Counted from the stretch's first letter, positions 27,297 to 37,465 are shown. The stretch is DNA of 64,000 nucleotides from Mesorhizobium sp. M3A.F.Ca.ET.080.04.2.1 (GCF_003952525.1 NZ_CP034451.1:2542001-2606000); one strand, 5' to 3'. Translations and numbers: made by a program. Notes: a model not told the origin generated them from the sequence alone.

Positions 27297-28155
27297 GGGC
27301 GGCCATCGCTTCGGCAAGCACCCGCGCGAAGCGGGCAGCGGAGGGCAGCGCACCGAACATGAGCACCGGGGGCAGGCGCATGATCGAGCGGTTGCGCACG
27401 AAGGGCATCGCGTCCCAGACCGGGCTCGTTGTCAGCGTGCCGCCGGCCCCCTCAGGCAAAGGCTCGAGATAGGCGAGGCGCGCGTCGTCGTCCGTCGCCA
27501 GGCCATCGATGCCGACGGTCGCAAAACCCCAGTAATTGGTCTCGCCGGTCCAGGCGTTGCGGATGCCGATGCGGTCGAAGACCTCCTGGAACAGGCTCTT
27601 TTGGCCGTAGACGCGCACGTTGCGCGGATCCATGAAGCTGACGACATAGAGTGGCCGGGCCGAGAGCGGCGCCAGCTGCAGCTTGACCTTCGCGAAATAG
27701 GCCTCGGTCGCGGCGATCAGCGCCTCGCCTTCCTCCACCTTGCCGACGAGGCTGGCGAGTTTCCGTGTAGCGTCGACGGCATTGCGATAGGGTTGCCCAC
27801 CCTCGGTATAGATGCCGATCGTCTTCACCGGCGCTACGCGCTCGAGCAGCGGCTTTATGCCGTCGAGATAGGGGATGGCGAGGATGACGTCGGGCTTGAG
27901 CTGCGCGAGGAATTCGAGATTGGGTTCGAGCAGCGTGCCGATATCGGCGACCTCCGGCGGCAGTGCCGGCTCGACAACCCATTTTTCCCAGACCTCACGG
28001 TCGGCGATGGCGATCGGCCTGACGCCGAGCATGAGCAAGGTCTCGGCCAGCCCGTCGTCAAGACAGGCAATGCGCAGCGATGCCGTGCGCGCGGACGAGG
28101 TACCGATGGCCGCAAACGGCAAAGTGAAGAGGCCGAAGGCGCGGCGCCTCGACAT
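27289..28155 (-). CDS. Iron-siderophore ABC binding protein (FhuD-like)
   Basis: This roughly 288-residue periplasmic binding protein of the TroA/FepB superfamily has a twin-arginine-like signal ('MSRRRAFGLFTLPFAAIG'), 'LRIACLDDGLAETLLMLGV', 'LEPNLEFLAQLKPDVILAIP' and 'GIYTEGGQPYRNAVDATRKLASLVG'. It delivers ferric siderophore to the FhuB-like permease. The start is uncertain: no clear ribosome-binding site is seen, and the frame stays open to ATGs at 28188 and 28233; I prefer 28155 because it puts the signal peptide at the N-terminus. It is divergent from the TonB receptor gene. Confidence 0.82.
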   Translation of the reverse strand: MSRRRAFGLFTLPFAAIGTSSARTASLRIACLDDGLAETLLMLGVRPIAIADREVWEKWVVEPALPPEVADIGTLLEPNLEFLAQLKPDVILAIPYLDGIKPLLERVAPVKTIGIYTEGGQPYRNAVDATRKLASLVGKVEEGEALIAATEAYFAKVKLQLAPLSARPLYVVSFMDPRNVRVYGQKSLFQEVFDRIGIRNAWTGETNYWGFATVGIDGLATDDDARLAYLEPLPEGAGGTLTTSPVWDAMPFVRNRSIMRLPPVLMFGALPSAARFARVLAEAMAAHG

Positions 28156-28314
28156 CCGGGAGCCGCGCTGAGGCAGGTCAGCCGCCATGCCGGCCGCCAG
28201 CCAGCCGCGCCGTCGAACCGGGCATAAGGCCATGATTGTTCAACACGATCCCCGGCTCCCCATTTTGCGCAGCAATGCAACAGTCGTGCGACGATGGTGG
28301 TTGACTATGAAACA

Positions 28315-28354
28315 TGACTCCCAGAGTCAACATTGAAGCTGACTATTTCAGTCA
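28315..28354. promoter_or_regulatory. Two tandem TGACT-N5-AGTCA palindromes upstream of TonB receptor
   Basis: TGACT-CCCAG-AGTCA (28315-28329) and TGACT-ATTTC-AGTCA (28340-28354) are perfect dyads with the same 5-nt spacing, with centres 25 bp apart. A further TTGACT at 28301-28306 could be a -35 element or an extra half-site. They lie in the divergent spacer between the siderophore binding protein and the receptor. They look like operators of an iron- or siderophore-responsive regulator; the pattern does not match the Fur or Irr boxes I know. Confidence 0.55.
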
Positions 28355-28411
28355 AGATTTTGGTGACCTTCAAAGGATGGAGGGTCACCGCTGCCATGAG
28401 GGGGTATCGAG

Positions 28412-30557
28412 ATGAGAATGGACATGGATTCGGTTGCGGTCGGGCGCAACCGGATGGTGGGATTTGTGTTGGCGGCAACCTGCCTATCGGCTCTCGGCAG
28501 CTTTCCCGCCGCTGCCCAGGATAACGCCGCCGAGCTCAGCCCGATCAACATCGAGGGACAGACCGACAGTCCGATCGGCCCGGATGAGGGCTACATCGCC
28601 AAGAACACCACCACGGGCTCCAAGACAGACACGCCGCTCAAGGAAATCCCGCAGTCCGTCTCAGTCGTTACCCGCAAGCAATTGGACGACCGTCAGCCGG
28701 CGCAGCTCGAGGACACGCTGTCCTATCTTGCCGGCGTGACGTCCTCGCCATGGGGCGTCGACAACCGCTTCGACCAGTGCCTGATCCGCGGCTTCGATAT
28801 CTGCACGGCGGTGATCTATCGTGACGGGCTGCCGCAGAAGGTGATCGACTTCTCCGGCTTCAAGATCGAGCCCTACGGGCTGGAGCGCGTCGAGGTGCTG
28901 AAGGGCCCCGCCTCGGTCCTCTATGGCGAGAACGAGGCCGGCGGCATGGTCAATGCCGTCTCGAAGCGGCCGACGGACAAGCCGATCTATGACGGCTTCC
29001 TCAGCTATGGCAGCTTCGACACGGTCGAGGCCGGGCTCGATGTCGGCGGGCCGATCGACGATGCCGGCGTCTGGTCCTATCGTCTGACCGGCCTCGTGCG
29101 CAACGGCTCGACCGAGACGGACTATTCGCGCAACGACCGCGTCTTCGTCGCGCCGGCGCTGACATGGCAGCCCGACGCGCAGACCTCGCTCACAATCCTC
29201 GCCAACTACCAGTGGGACAGGTTGGCGCCTAACGCATTCCTGCCAGTGGCTGGCCAGGACTATCCGGCCGAACACGGCAAGCTGCCGCGCAGCTTCTTCA
29301 CCGGCTCGCCCGACTTCGACCGCTTCGACGCCAACCACGGCTCGATCGGTTATCAGTTCAGCCATGAGTTCAATGAGAACTGGACGGTCAGGCAGAACCT
29401 GCGCTACTCGCATGAGGACACCGACTACCGGCAGCTCTACTACAGCGGCATGGTCGACGACCGCACCATGGCGCGCACGGCTTTCACGGTCGACGAAACG
29501 GCGTCCATTTTCAGCGTCGACAACCAAGCCGAATATCAGCAAAGCTTCGGCGAGGTCGAAAACAAGCTGCTCGTCGGCCTCGACTACAACCGCTTCTCGG
29601 TCGATGGGCAAAACGGCTATGGCGCAGGTCCCGACCTCGATATCCTCAATCCCGACTACACGACGTCGATCAGCAATCCGCCGATCTATCTCGACCGGGC
29701 GCAGACGATCGGCCAGGCCGGCCTCTATGCGCAGAACCAGGCCAAGGTCGCCGACCACTGGCTGCTGACGCTGGGCGGTCCGCCAGTCCTGGGTCGACAA
29801 TTCCTATGTCGACCATTTGAACAGCGCCGGCGACAGCAGGCAGAAAGACCATGCCTTCACCAGCAATGTCGGCATCGGCTATCTCTTCGACAACGGCCTG
29901 ACGCCCTATGCGAGCTATGCCGAATCCTTCACCACCAATGTCGGCCAGACGAAGTCGGGCGAGGCATTCCGGCCGTCGCTGGGCAAGCAGTACGAAGTCG
30001 GCGTGAAATACGAGCCGAGCTTCTTCCCTGGCTTCATCACCGCCTCGCTGTTCGACCTGCGCAAGACCAACGTCGTGACTTATGCCGGCGGTCCTTTCCA
30101 GGTGCAGACCGGCGAGGTGCGCCATCGCGGCCTGGAGATCGAGGCCAATGCCGATCTGGTGTCGGGGCTCAGCATGACGGCGGCCTATACCTATCTCGAC
30201 GCCGAAATTATCAGCGACGCGCCTGAGGTCATCGGCAACCGGCCATCGCTGGTGCCCGAGCACCAGGCTTCTATATGGGCCAATTACGAGATCGGCGCCG
30301 GCAGGCTCGAAGGCCTGAGCTTCGGCGCGGGGGTGCGCTACATCGGCGCGAGCTTCGGCGACAACGCCAACACGATCGACGTGCCCGGCTACACGCTTGT
30401 CGACGCCGCGCTGCGCTACAAGAAAAACGGCTGGCAGGCCGCGCTCAACGTCTCCAACCTGCTCGACAAGACCTATTACTCGACCTGTTATCCCGGCGCC
30501 GGCTGCATTTACGGCGAAGGCCGCACGGTCAAGGGCAGCCTCAGCATGAAGTTCTAG
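28412..30557 (+). pseudogene. TonB-dependent siderophore receptor (FhuA/FoxA-like) interrupted by one frameshift
   Basis: Together the two frames encode about 715 residues. There is a signal peptide (cleavage near FPAAAQ), a TonB-box-like 'SPINIEG', the plug domain with 'SVSVVTRKQLDDR' and 'VEVLKGPASVLYGENEAGGMVN', and a beta-barrel ending in 'TVKGSLSMKF' with terminal Phe. At 29780-29781 one extra C in GGCGGTCCGCC shifts the frame: removing it restores 'TLGGRQSWVDNSYVDHLN', and the second half then runs open to 30557. Either the gene is broken in this strain or the base is a sequencing error. It would bring ferric hydroxamate siderophores across the outer membrane for the divergent FhuB/FhuD-like system. 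Confidence 0.85.
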
Positions 30558-30628
30558 GCGCCGTGTCCGCAGCCTGATTGGGGCTGGCGAGGTTGCGTAT
30601 GCGTCGCTGTGCGTGGCATCAGCGGCCA

Positions 30629-31393
30629 ATGACGCACAAGCCCACACGACGAACACCATCTGCAAAGCCGCGATCCGCCGCCGGAAAGGTGAGCCTCAAT
30701 CGCGCGCTGTCGAAGCTCGGGCTGTGCTCGCGCAAGCAGGCGGAGCTGCTGATTGCTGAAGGGCGCGTGCGGGTCGCCGGCAACGTGGCGCGCGATCCAT
30801 TGCAGCGCGTCGATCCCGACCGCGACCGCATCACCATCGACGGCGAGCGTGTCGTTGCCGAGCGCAAGGTCTACCTGATGCTCAACAAGCCGCGCGGGCA
30901 GGTCACTACCCGCGACGACCCGGAAGGCCGCGGCACCGTCTATGATTGCCTGGCCGATCCGGGCCTGCCCTTCGTGTCACCGGTGGGCCGCCTCGACAAG
31001 GCAAGCGAGGGCCTGCTCCTGATGACCAACGACACGCGCTGGGCGAACGGCCTGCTCGATCCCGTCTCGCATGTCGCCAAGACCTATCACGTGCAGATCG
31101 CTTCCGTGCCCGACGAGCCGATGCTCGAACGGATGCGCCAGGGAGCCGTCGCCGATGGCGAATTGCTCACGGCGAGCTCGATCGCGCTGCTGCGAAGCGG
31201 CGGACGCACCGCCTGGCTGGAAATCGTGCTCGACGAAGGGCGCAACCGCCAGATCCGCCGGCTGCTCGGCGCATTCGACGTCGAGGTGCTGAGGCTGGTG
31301 CGGGTGGCGATCGGCGGGCTCACACTCGGAGATCTCGCCAAGGGCAAGGCGCGGCACCTGACCGCCGAAGAGCTGGCGAAGCTTGCTCGGTGA
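30629..31393 (+). CDS. RsuA/RluB/RluE-family rRNA pseudouridine synthase
   Basis: This 254-residue enzyme has an S4 RNA-binding domain at the N-terminus ('VSLNRALSKLGLCSRKQAELLIAEG', about residues 16-40). The pseudouridine synthase core follows, with catalytic aspartate in 'PVGRLDKASEGLLLMTND' near 123 and 'LDEGRNRQIRRLLGAF' near 204. It isomerises a uridine in ribosomal RNA; which of the RsuA, RluB, RluE or RluF positions cannot be told. Start 30629 is chosen over 30578 because the extra residues are unconserved. Confidence 0.9.
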   Translation: MTHKPTRRTPSAKPRSAAGKVSLNRALSKLGLCSRKQAELLIAEGRVRVAGNVARDPLQRVDPDRDRITIDGERVVAERKVYLMLNKPRGQVTTRDDPEGRGTVYDCLADPGLPFVSPVGRLDKASEGLLLMTNDTRWANGLLDPVSHVAKTYHVQIASVPDEPMLERMRQGAVADGELLTASSIALLRSGGRTAWLEIVLDEGRNRQIRRLLGAFDVEVLRLVRVAIGGLTLGDLAKGKARHLTAEELAKLAR

Positions 31394-31408
31394 CAGGGAA
31401 GCCCGCGG

Positions 31409-31990
31409 CTATCTCTGGTTCCACTTGCGGATGACCGGCTCGGACAGGTCGTGCTCGTAGCCGAGCAGGCTGACGCTGGCCGTGTCGAGCACGAAATTCG
31501 CGCCGCCTTCCGGCGGCAGACCGATCCAGCGCGCCGCCAGCACGCGCAGGAAATGAGCGCTTGAAAAGATCAGCACATTGCCGGCGACGGCACGGAGTTC
31601 GTCGATGATGGTGTCGGCTCTGGCGCCGACATCGGGGGCCCGCTCGCCGCCGGGACAGCCATCGCGAAATACGTTCCAGCCGGGACGCCCGGCGTGGATC
31701 TCCTTCGTCGTCACGCCTTCATAGGCGCCATAGTCCCATTCCTGCAGGTCGGGCTTCTTAACCGCATCAGCGCCGAACCCGGCGAGCCGGCAGGTATCGA
31801 AGGCGCGCTGCGACGGGCTCGACCAGACGGCCTTGAACGACAGCCCGTGCAGGCGCTCCGCCAGTCCGCGCGCGGCCGCCTCGCCCTTTGCTGTCAGCGG
31901 AATATCGGTGCGGCCGGTGTGCATTCCCGTTGCGCTCCACTCCGTCTCGCCGTGGCGGGCCAGGTAGACTTCGGGGTAGGCGTTGCTCAT
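31409..31990 (-). CDS. Histidine phosphatase family protein (phosphoglycerate-mutase-like)
   Basis: This 193-residue protein has the branch-1 histidine phosphatase motif 'VYLARHGETEWSATG' at residues 8-22 (phosphorylated His), 'WSSPSQRAFDTCRLAG' near 56, 'EWDYGAYEG' near 84 and second catalytic His 'IFSSAHFLRVLAARW' near 145. It removes phosphate from a small molecule; the size and lack of a mutase-specific insert argue against glycolytic mutase. It converges with the pseudouridine synthase gene (15 bp between stops). Confidence 0.88.
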   Translation of the reverse strand: MSNAYPEVYLARHGETEWSATGMHTGRTDIPLTAKGEAAARGLAERLHGLSFKAVWSSPSQRAFDTCRLAGFGADAVKKPDLQEWDYGAYEGVTTKEIHAGRPGWNVFRDGCPGGERAPDVGARADTIIDELRAVAGNVLIFSSAHFLRVLAARWIGLPPEGGANFVLDTASVSLLGYEHDLSEPVIRKWNQR

Positions 31991-32051
31991 GTCGCTGGCC
32001 TCTCGGGTCGCGCCGGAAGGTCCGGCCGCGCCACCCTATGCGGCGTGCGGC

Positions 32052-32085
32052 AAAAAGAACAGGCCGCGGCGAACGCAGCGGCCTG
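32052..32085 (-). terminator. Rho-independent terminator downstream of dctA
   Basis: On the minus strand, arms CAGGCCGC and GCGGCCTG (plus-strand 32078-32085 and 32060-32067) form a perfect 8-bp stem with a 10-nt loop. It is followed by TTCTTTTT (plus-strand 32052-32059). It lies about 90 bp beyond the dctA stop. Confidence 0.85.
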
Positions 32086-32119
32086 TCCAGGCTTGGGAGG
32101 ATTGCCTCTGTTTGTCTAC

Positions 32120-32163
32120 GCAATTCCGGACGGAAAACCGTCGGACACTTGTCCTGGAATTGC
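32120..32163. repeat. Intergenic palindrome, GCAATTCC...GGAATTGC type (copy 2)
   Basis: Arms GCAATTCC (32120-32127) and GGAATTGC (32156-32163) are identical to those at 14362-14410. The interior contains GGACGGAAAACCGTC, a nested hairpin. It sits 10 bp after the dctA stop. It is a member of the rhizobial intergenic repeat family also seen, decayed, near 21620. Confidence 0.65.
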
Positions 32164-32172
32164 TTTGGTCGC

Positions 32173-33507
32173 TCAGGCTGGCTGGAGACCGCCCGACAGC
32201 GCCAGATCGGCCTCTTCCGGCAACTGGCCGGCCATGGCGGCGGCGAACTGCGTCTGATCGAGCTCGCCTTCCCAGCGCGCCACGACGATGGTGGCCACCG
32301 CGTTGCCGACGAAGTTGGTGAGCGCGCGGCATTCCGACATGAAGCGGTCGACGCCGAGGATCAGCGCCATGCCAGCCACCGGCACCGAAGGCACGACCGA
32401 GAGCGTGGCTGCGAGCGTGATGAAGCCGGCGCCGGTGATGCCGGCGGCACCCTTCGAGCTCAGCATGGCGACGAGCAGAAGCAGGATCTGGTCGCCGAAG
32501 GTGAGCGGCGTGTCGGTGGCCTGGGCGATGAACAGAGCGGCCAGCGTCATGTAGATGTTGGTACCATCGAGGTTGAAGGAATAGCCGGTCGGGACGACCA
32601 GTCCAACCACCGAGCGGTTGCAGCCGGCGCGCTCCATCTTGGCCATCAGGCCCGGAAGGGCAGCCTCGGACGACGAGGTGCCCAGCACCAGCAGCAGCTC
32701 TTCCTTGATGTAGCGGATCAGCGCCAGGATCGAGAAGCCGTTATACCATGCCACCGCGCCCAGCACGACCAGGACGAAGAGCAGCGACGTCAGGTAAAAA
32801 GTGCCGATGAGGAAGGCGAGGTTGGCGATCGCGCCGATGCCGTACTTGCCGACGGTGAAGGCCATGGCGCCGAAGGCGCCGATGGGAGCGGCTTTCATCA
32901 GGATGGCGACGAGGCGGAAGATCGGCGACGTCAGCGCCTGCAGGAAGTCGACCACGGGGCGGCCGCGCTCGCGGACGAGCGCCAGCGCCACGCCGAACAG
33001 CACCGAGAAGAACAGCACCTGCAGGATATCGCCGTCAGCGAAAGCGCCGGTGATGGTATTGGGGATGATGTTCATCAGGAAGCCGACGATGGTCGTATCA
33101 TGCGCTTTCTCGGTGAAGGTCGTCACCTTCGTGGCGTCGAGCGTGGCCGGATTGATATGCATGCCGGCGCCCGGCTGGACGACGTTGGACACGACAAGGC
33201 CGACGACCAGCGCCAGCGTCGAGAAGACGAGGAAATAGATCATGGCCTTGCCCGCGACGCGGCCCACCTTGTGCAGGTCGGAGACGCCGGCGATGCCGGT
33301 CGCGACGGTCAGAAAGATCACCGGCGCGATCACCATCTTGACCAGCTTGATGAAGGCGTCGCCAAGCGGCTTCAGCGAAGCGCCCAGTTCGGGATAGAAA
33401 TGGCCGAGCAGGATGCCGGCGGCGATCGCCGTCAGGACCTGCACATAGAGATGCCGGTAAAAGGGAACCTTGCCGCGTGGTTCCGCGGCAGCAATTGCTG
33501 TCTGCAT
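32173..33507 (-). CDS. dctA: C4-dicarboxylate:proton/sodium symporter DctA
   Basis: This 444-residue inner-membrane transporter of the DAACS family imports succinate, fumarate and malate, the main carbon supply of bacteroids in rhizobia. Visible hallmarks are '[18 protein letters not shown]' near residue 56, the serine-rich re-entrant loop '[14 protein letters not shown]', '[22 protein letters not shown]' and '[19 protein letters not shown]'. GGAGG lies about 5 nt before the ATG at 33507; the longer frame to 33597 runs into the promoter. It is controlled from a sigma-54 promoter and divergent from dctB-dctD. Confidence 0.96.
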   Translation of the reverse strand: MQTAIAAAEPRGKVPFYRHLYVQVLTAIAAGILLGHFYPELGASLKPLGDAFIKLVKMVIAPVIFLTVATGIAGVSDLHKVGRVAGKAMIYFLVFSTLALVVGLVVSNVVQPGAGMHINPATLDATKVTTFTEKAHDTTIVGFLMNIIPNTITGAFADGDILQVLFFSVLFGVALALVRERGRPVVDFLQALTSPIFRLVAILMKAAPIGAFGAMAFTVGKYGIGAIANLAFLIGTFYLTSLLFVLVVLGAVAWYNGFSILALIRYIKEELLLVLGTSSSEAALPGLMAKMERAGCNRSVVGLVVPTGYSFNLDGTNIYMTLAALFIAQATDTPLTFGDQILLLLVAMLSSKGAAGITGAGFITLAATLSVVPSVPVAGMALILGVDRFMSECRALTNFVGNAVATIVVARWEGELDQTQFAAAMAGQLPEEADLALSGGLQPA

Positions 33508-33592
33508 GATGTCCTCCGTTCGGCCCCGATCGAGAAGCTCGACCTCCCGGGGCAGTTGACCTCCACAGCCTCGCGGCTGCTGCAGATACGTT

Positions 33593-33608
33593 AGCAATAG
33601 GCGTGCCA
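33593..33608 (-). promoter_or_regulatory. Sigma-54 (-24/-12) promoter of dctA
   Basis: On the minus strand the sequence TGGCACGCCTATTGCT matches the RpoN consensus TGGCACG-N4-TTGCT at every conserved position. Transcription would start about 12 bp further toward dctA, near 33581, leaving a leader of about 75 nt. This agrees with the known NtrA dependence of rhizobial dctA. Confidence 0.93.
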
Positions 33609-33682
33609 GATTCGCGTTCCGAGGATTCCTGCTTGATTCTGCATGCTTTTTTGACCTCGCGATTGTTGCGTGGCAAGCGGCC

Positions 33683-33733
33683 GTGCGGCGATCCGCATAG
33701 GCTGAATTGCGCCTTGTGCGAAATCATGCACAA
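33683..33733. promoter_or_regulatory. Two DctD-type upstream activator sites
   Basis: GTGCGG-CGAT-CCGCAT (33683-33698; TGCGG/CCGCA arms) and TTGTGC-GAAATCAT-GCACAA (33714-33733; perfect 6-bp arms) are dyads. Their centres are about 33 bp apart, close to three helical turns. They lie about 75-140 bp upstream of the dctA sigma-54 promoter, the usual enhancer position, and resemble recalled DctD sites (TGTGCG...CGCACA). The second ends 7 bp before the dctB start codon, so DctD could also affect dctBD expression. Confidence 0.75.
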
Positions 33734-33740
33734 ATAGACC

Positions 33741-35609
33741 ATGCTGCAACGCCCGGCCGCTGTCCTCTCCTCGACCCCCGAACTGCTTGCCGGGCGGGCG
33801 CGGCAGGCGTGGCTGCTGTTTGCGTCGGTGGCGCTGCTCATCGTGGTCGCAGCGCTCTACGGCGCCGGCCTTTATGGACGCTCGACCGAGGTCGAGGCGC
33901 TGGCCGCGCAGGGGCGGACCGATGCCAATCTCAAGGTCGCGCTGCTGCGCGCGGTGCTGGAAAATCCCCGCGCGCTGCCATTGCTGCTATCCGAGGACCA
34001 GCAGGTGCACGACGCACTGACGCAACGCAGCGCCGCCTCGATCGACGTGCTCAACCGCAAGCTCGAAGGGCTGGTCTCCGGCACCAAGGCCTCGGTGCTC
34101 TATGTCACCGGCACGGATGGGCTGGCGGTCGCTTCCAGCAACTGGCGCGAGCCCGTGAGCTTCGTCGGCAACGACTATGGCTTTCGGGCCTACTTCTCCG
34201 GCGCGATGCAATCCGGCACCGCCGAATATTTCGCGCTCGGCAATGTCAGCAAGCGGCCCGGGCTCTACATTTCGCGCCGTGTCGGCAGCGCGGCGGCACC
34301 GCTCGGCGTGGTCGTGGTCAAGATGGAGTTCGACCAGCTCGAGGCCGATTGGCACGAGGCGAACCGCCCGGCCTATGTCAGCGACGAACATGGCGTGGTG
34401 CTGATCACCAGCGTGCCCTCCTGGCGCTTCATGACCACCGCTCCGCTCAACCAGCCGGTCAGGGCCGACATCCGCTCCAGCCAACAGTTCGGCGACGCGC
34501 CGCTGGTGCCCTTGCCGATCACGCGGCCGCAACCGCTCAGCGGGGATGTCGCGCTGGTCCAGGCCATCACGCCGGGCGGTGGCGATGCCGAGTATCTGCG
34601 GCTGTCGGCGGCCGTGCCTTCGACCCCTTGGCAGCTTGACTATCTCGTTCCGGCCGAAGCGCCGATCGCCGCGGCGCAACGCGAAATGCGGCTGTTGGCG
34701 CTTGGCGTCCTGGTCCCGCTCATCGCTTTAGCCGCCTATCTGTTGTGGCGCCGGCAATCGGCGCAGATGCGGATTGCCGCCGAACAGGCGGCGCGCGCCG
34801 AGCTCGAACGCCGCGTCGCCGAGCGCACTCAGGATCTCAGCCTCGCGCGCGACCGGCTGCAGATCGAGATCGCCGACCACCGCAGCACGGAGGCGAAGCT
34901 GCAGGTCATGCAGCAGGAGCTGGTGCAGGCCAACCGTCTTGCGACCCTCGGACAGGTGGCCGCGGGCGTCGCGCATGAGATCAACCAGCCGGTGGCGACC
35001 ATCCGCGCCTATGCCGACAATGCCCGTGTCTTCCTGGAGCGCAAGCAGACGGCGCCGGCCGAGGAAAATCTCGACGCCATCGCCGCGCTGACGGAACGCA
35101 TCGGCTCGATCACCGAGGAGCTGAAGGCCTTTGCCCGCAAGGGCCGCACGGCGGCCGAGCCGGTCGAGCTGCGCAGCGTCATCGAAGGCGCGGTGGTGCT
35201 TTTGAGGAGCCGCTTTGCCGGGCGGCTCGAAGCCTTGGCGATCACGCTGCCCTCGCCGACGCTCAAGGTCATGGGCAACCGCCTGCGGCTCGAACAGGTG
35301 CTGATCAATCTTTTCCAGAACGCGCTGGAGGCGTTGGAAGGCCGCGACGATGCGCGGGTGGAAGTGTCAGCGATCGAGACAACCGACCGCGTGGCGCTGA
35401 TCGTGTGCGACAACGGTCCCGGCATCCCGCCCGCGATCCTGAAGTCTCTGTTCACGCCGTTCAACACGTCGAAGGAGAAGGGTCTCGGCCTCGGCCTCGT
35501 CATCTCCAAGGACATTGTCGCCGACTACGGCGGACGCATCGAGGTGGCAAGCAGCGACCAGGGCACCCGCTTCACCATCCATCTCTCGAAGGCAGACGGC
35601 GCGACATGA
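33741..35609 (+). CDS. dctB: C4-dicarboxylate sensor histidine kinase DctB
   Basis: This 622-residue membrane kinase has a first membrane segment at about residues 22-44, a periplasmic PDC/dCache sensor domain to about 310 ('[24 protein letters not shown]' region; parts [12 protein letters not shown]) and a second membrane segment at about 317-335. A cytoplasmic coiled coil follows, then the H-box '[20 protein letters not shown]' with His412, and an HATPase with '[10 protein letters not shown]', 'DNGPGIP' and '[12 protein letters not shown]'. It senses dicarboxylates and phosphorylates DctD. It overlaps dctD by 4 bp and is divergent from dctA. The ATG has no strong ribosome-binding site. Confidence 0.95.
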   Translation: MLQRPAAVLSSTPELLAGRARQAWLLFASVALLIVVAALYGAGLYGRSTEVEALAAQGRTDANLKVALLRAVLENPRALPLLLSEDQQVHDALTQRSAASIDVLNRKLEGLVSGTKASVLYVTGTDGLAVASSNWREPVSFVGNDYGFRAYFSGAMQSGTAEYFALGNVSKRPGLYISRRVGSAAAPLGVVVVKMEFDQLEADWHEANRPAYVSDEHGVVLITSVPSWRFMTTAPLNQPVRADIRSSQQFGDAPLVPLPITRPQPLSGDVALVQAITPGGGDAEYLRLSAAVPSTPWQLDYLVPAEAPIAAAQREMRLLALGVLVPLIALAAYLLWRRQSAQMRIAAEQAARAELERRVAERTQDLSLARDRLQIEIADHRSTEAKLQVMQQELVQANRLATLGQVAAGVAHEINQPVATIRAYADNARVFLERKQTAPAEENLDAIAALTERIGSITEELKAFARKGRTAAEPVELRSVIEGAVVLLRSRFAGRLEALAITLPSPTLKVMGNRLRLEQVLINLFQNALEALEGRDDARVEVSAIETTDRVALIVCDNGPGIPPAILKSLFTPFNTSKEKGLGLGLVISKDIVADYGGRIEVASSDQGTRFTIHLSKADGAT

Positions 35610-36961
35610 CGAACGGCAATCCGTCTCCGGTCATCCTGATCGACGACGACACCGACCTGCTGAAGGCGACGCGGCAGACGCTGGAGCTCGCCGGTTTTGC
35701 AGTGTCGGCCTTTTCCTCGGCCAGCGAGGCCCTTGCCGGCCTTAATGCCAGCTTTGCCGGCGTCGTGGTATCGGACATCCGCATGCCCGAAATGGATGGC
35801 CTGCAGCTCTTCGACCGTGTGGTCGACCTCGACCCGGATATCCCCGTCATCCTGGTCACCGGGCATGGCGACATCGCTATGGCGGTCAAGGCGATCAAGG
35901 ACGGCGCCTATGATTTCATCACCAAGCCCTTCGCCGCCGACCGGCTGGCGCAAAGTGTGTGGCGTGCCGCGGAGAAGCGCCATTTGGTGATGGAGAACCG
36001 CGCCTTGCGCGAGGCGGCCGAGCAGGCGCAGGAAGGCCTGCCGCTGATCGGCCAGACGCCGGCGATGGAGCGGCTGCGCCGCACGCTGAGGCAGATCGCC
36101 GACACCGATGTCGACGTGCTGGTGACCGGCGAGACCGGCTCCGGCAAGGAGGTCGTGGCGAGCCTGCTGCATCGCTGGAGCCGCCGCGCCCAGGGCAATT
36201 TCGTCGCGCTGAATTGCGGCACGCTGCCGGACACCGTCATCGAAAGCGAATTGTTCGGCCACGAGGCCGGCGCCTTCACCGGCGCGCAGAAGAAGCGCAT
36301 CGGCCGCATCGAGCATTCGAGCGGCGGCACGCTGTTCCTCGACGAGATCGAAAGCATGCCGCCGTCGACGCAGGTGCAGATGCTGCGCGTGCTGGAAATG
36401 CGCGAGGTGACGCCGCTCGGCACCAACGAGGTCCGGCCGGTCGACCTGCGCGTCGTCGCCGCCGCCAAGGTCGACCTCGGCGACCCGGCCCAGCGCGGCA
36501 ATTTCCGCGAGGATCTCTATTACCGGCTCAACGTGGTAACGCTCTCGATCCCGCCGCTGCGCGAGCGCCGGGACGACGTGCCGCTCCTGTTCGGTTATTT
36601 CGCCGAGCGGGCGGCTGCCCGGTTCCGCCGCACTGTCCCCACCGCGCCGGCCGCCATCCAACGCCATCTCAGAGACCACGACTGGCCCGGGAATGTGCGC
36701 GAGCTGGCACATTTTGCCGAGCGCTTCGTGCTCGGGCTTGAAGAGATGGGTGAGAGCAGTTCCGTCGCCTCGGGCGAGATCGACGCCAACCTGCCGCTGC
36801 CGGAGCGACTGGAGCGTTACGAGGCCGAGATCATCCGCGAGACACTTGGCCGCAACGATGGCGACGTCCGGCGCACGATCGAGGCGCTCGGCATTCCGCG
36901 CAAGACCTTTTACGACAAGCTGCAACGGCACGGCATCGTGCGAAGCGATTTTTCCAGATAG
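35606..36961 (+). CDS. dctD: Sigma-54-dependent response regulator DctD
   Basis: This is a 451-residue NtrC-family activator. A receiver domain (phospho-acceptor Asp57 in '[13 protein letters not shown]') is followed by an AAA+ domain with Walker A 'GETGSGKE' near 174 and the RpoN-contact loop 'GAFTGA', plus '[12 protein letters not shown]'. The C-terminal Fis-type helix-turn-helix carries '[25 protein letters not shown]'. It activates dctA from the two upstream sites together with RNA polymerase-sigma54. ATGA overlap with dctB couples translation. Confidence 0.95.
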   Translation: MTNGNPSPVILIDDDTDLLKATRQTLELAGFAVSAFSSASEALAGLNASFAGVVVSDIRMPEMDGLQLFDRVVDLDPDIPVILVTGHGDIAMAVKAIKDGAYDFITKPFAADRLAQSVWRAAEKRHLVMENRALREAAEQAQEGLPLIGQTPAMERLRRTLRQIADTDVDVLVTGETGSGKEVVASLLHRWSRRAQGNFVALNCGTLPDTVIESELFGHEAGAFTGAQKKRIGRIEHSSGGTLFLDEIESMPPSTQVQMLRVLEMREVTPLGTNEVRPVDLRVVAAAKVDLGDPAQRGNFREDLYYRLNVVTLSIPPLRERRDDVPLLFGYFAERAAARFRRTVPTAPAAIQRHLRDHDWPGNVRELAHFAERFVLGLEEMGESSSVASGEIDANLPLPERLERYEAEIIRETLGRNDGDVRRTIEALGIPRKTFYDKLQRHGIVRSDFSR

Positions 36962-37117
36962 GGCAAGCTTGGGGAACCCGATCCAATCCAGGCCGTTGAG
37001 CCCTGCCGGGAAACCGTGGCACGTCGGCACCAGCCACGTTCGAACGCACCGCCGTGATGGCGTTGCTGGTTGCGCTCGGCAAGCGTTGATGGTTTGTTGC
37101 CGCCCAGCGGAGAACGA

Positions 37118-37465
37118 ATGATGCGCGAATCCCTCGGTCAGGACGAATACGGCTCGGCCAACCCTTTCGATCCGGAAGACCTGCAGAATCTCAACGCACT
37201 GGGGCCGGCCATGGGCAGCGGCAATGATTTCGAGAAATACGCCGTCGCCGTCATCATCGTGTTTGGCGCCTTGATCATCGGCGGCCTGATGGCCGCCTCG
37301 ATGGCGTTCGGCCACCGCAACGGTTTCCTGTTCGCGCTCGGAGGCGCCACCTCGGCCTGGATTTCGGGCAACGCTCTGCTGCTCGACCGGCCGCGCCTCT
37401 ACGCGCTGTTCGTCGGCATCGCGGCCGTGCTCCTGATCGCATCGACGATCACGCTGGTCGCCTGA
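37118..37465 (+). CDS. Small integral membrane protein of unknown function
   Basis: This 115-residue protein has a polar N-terminus ('MMRESLGQDEYGSANPFDPEDLQN') and then three hydrophobic segments (about residues 43-65, 69-86 and 93-113). GGAGAACGA precedes the tandem ATG at 37118/37121. It follows dctD by 157 bp, which may separate it from that operon, and converges with ggt. The family is not recognised. Confidence 0.65.
   Translation: MMRESLGQDEYGSANPFDPEDLQNLNALGPAMGSGNDFEKYAVAVIIVFGALIIGGLMAASMAFGHRNGFLFALGGATSAWISGNALLLDRPRLYALFVGIAAVLLIASTITLVA

Noticed and set aside
31888..33594. Plus-strand open frame of 568 codons across the dctA gene
   Set aside because: Antisense to dctA with its clear transporter motifs; the translated product is rich in R, D, H and E repeats typical of shadow frames.
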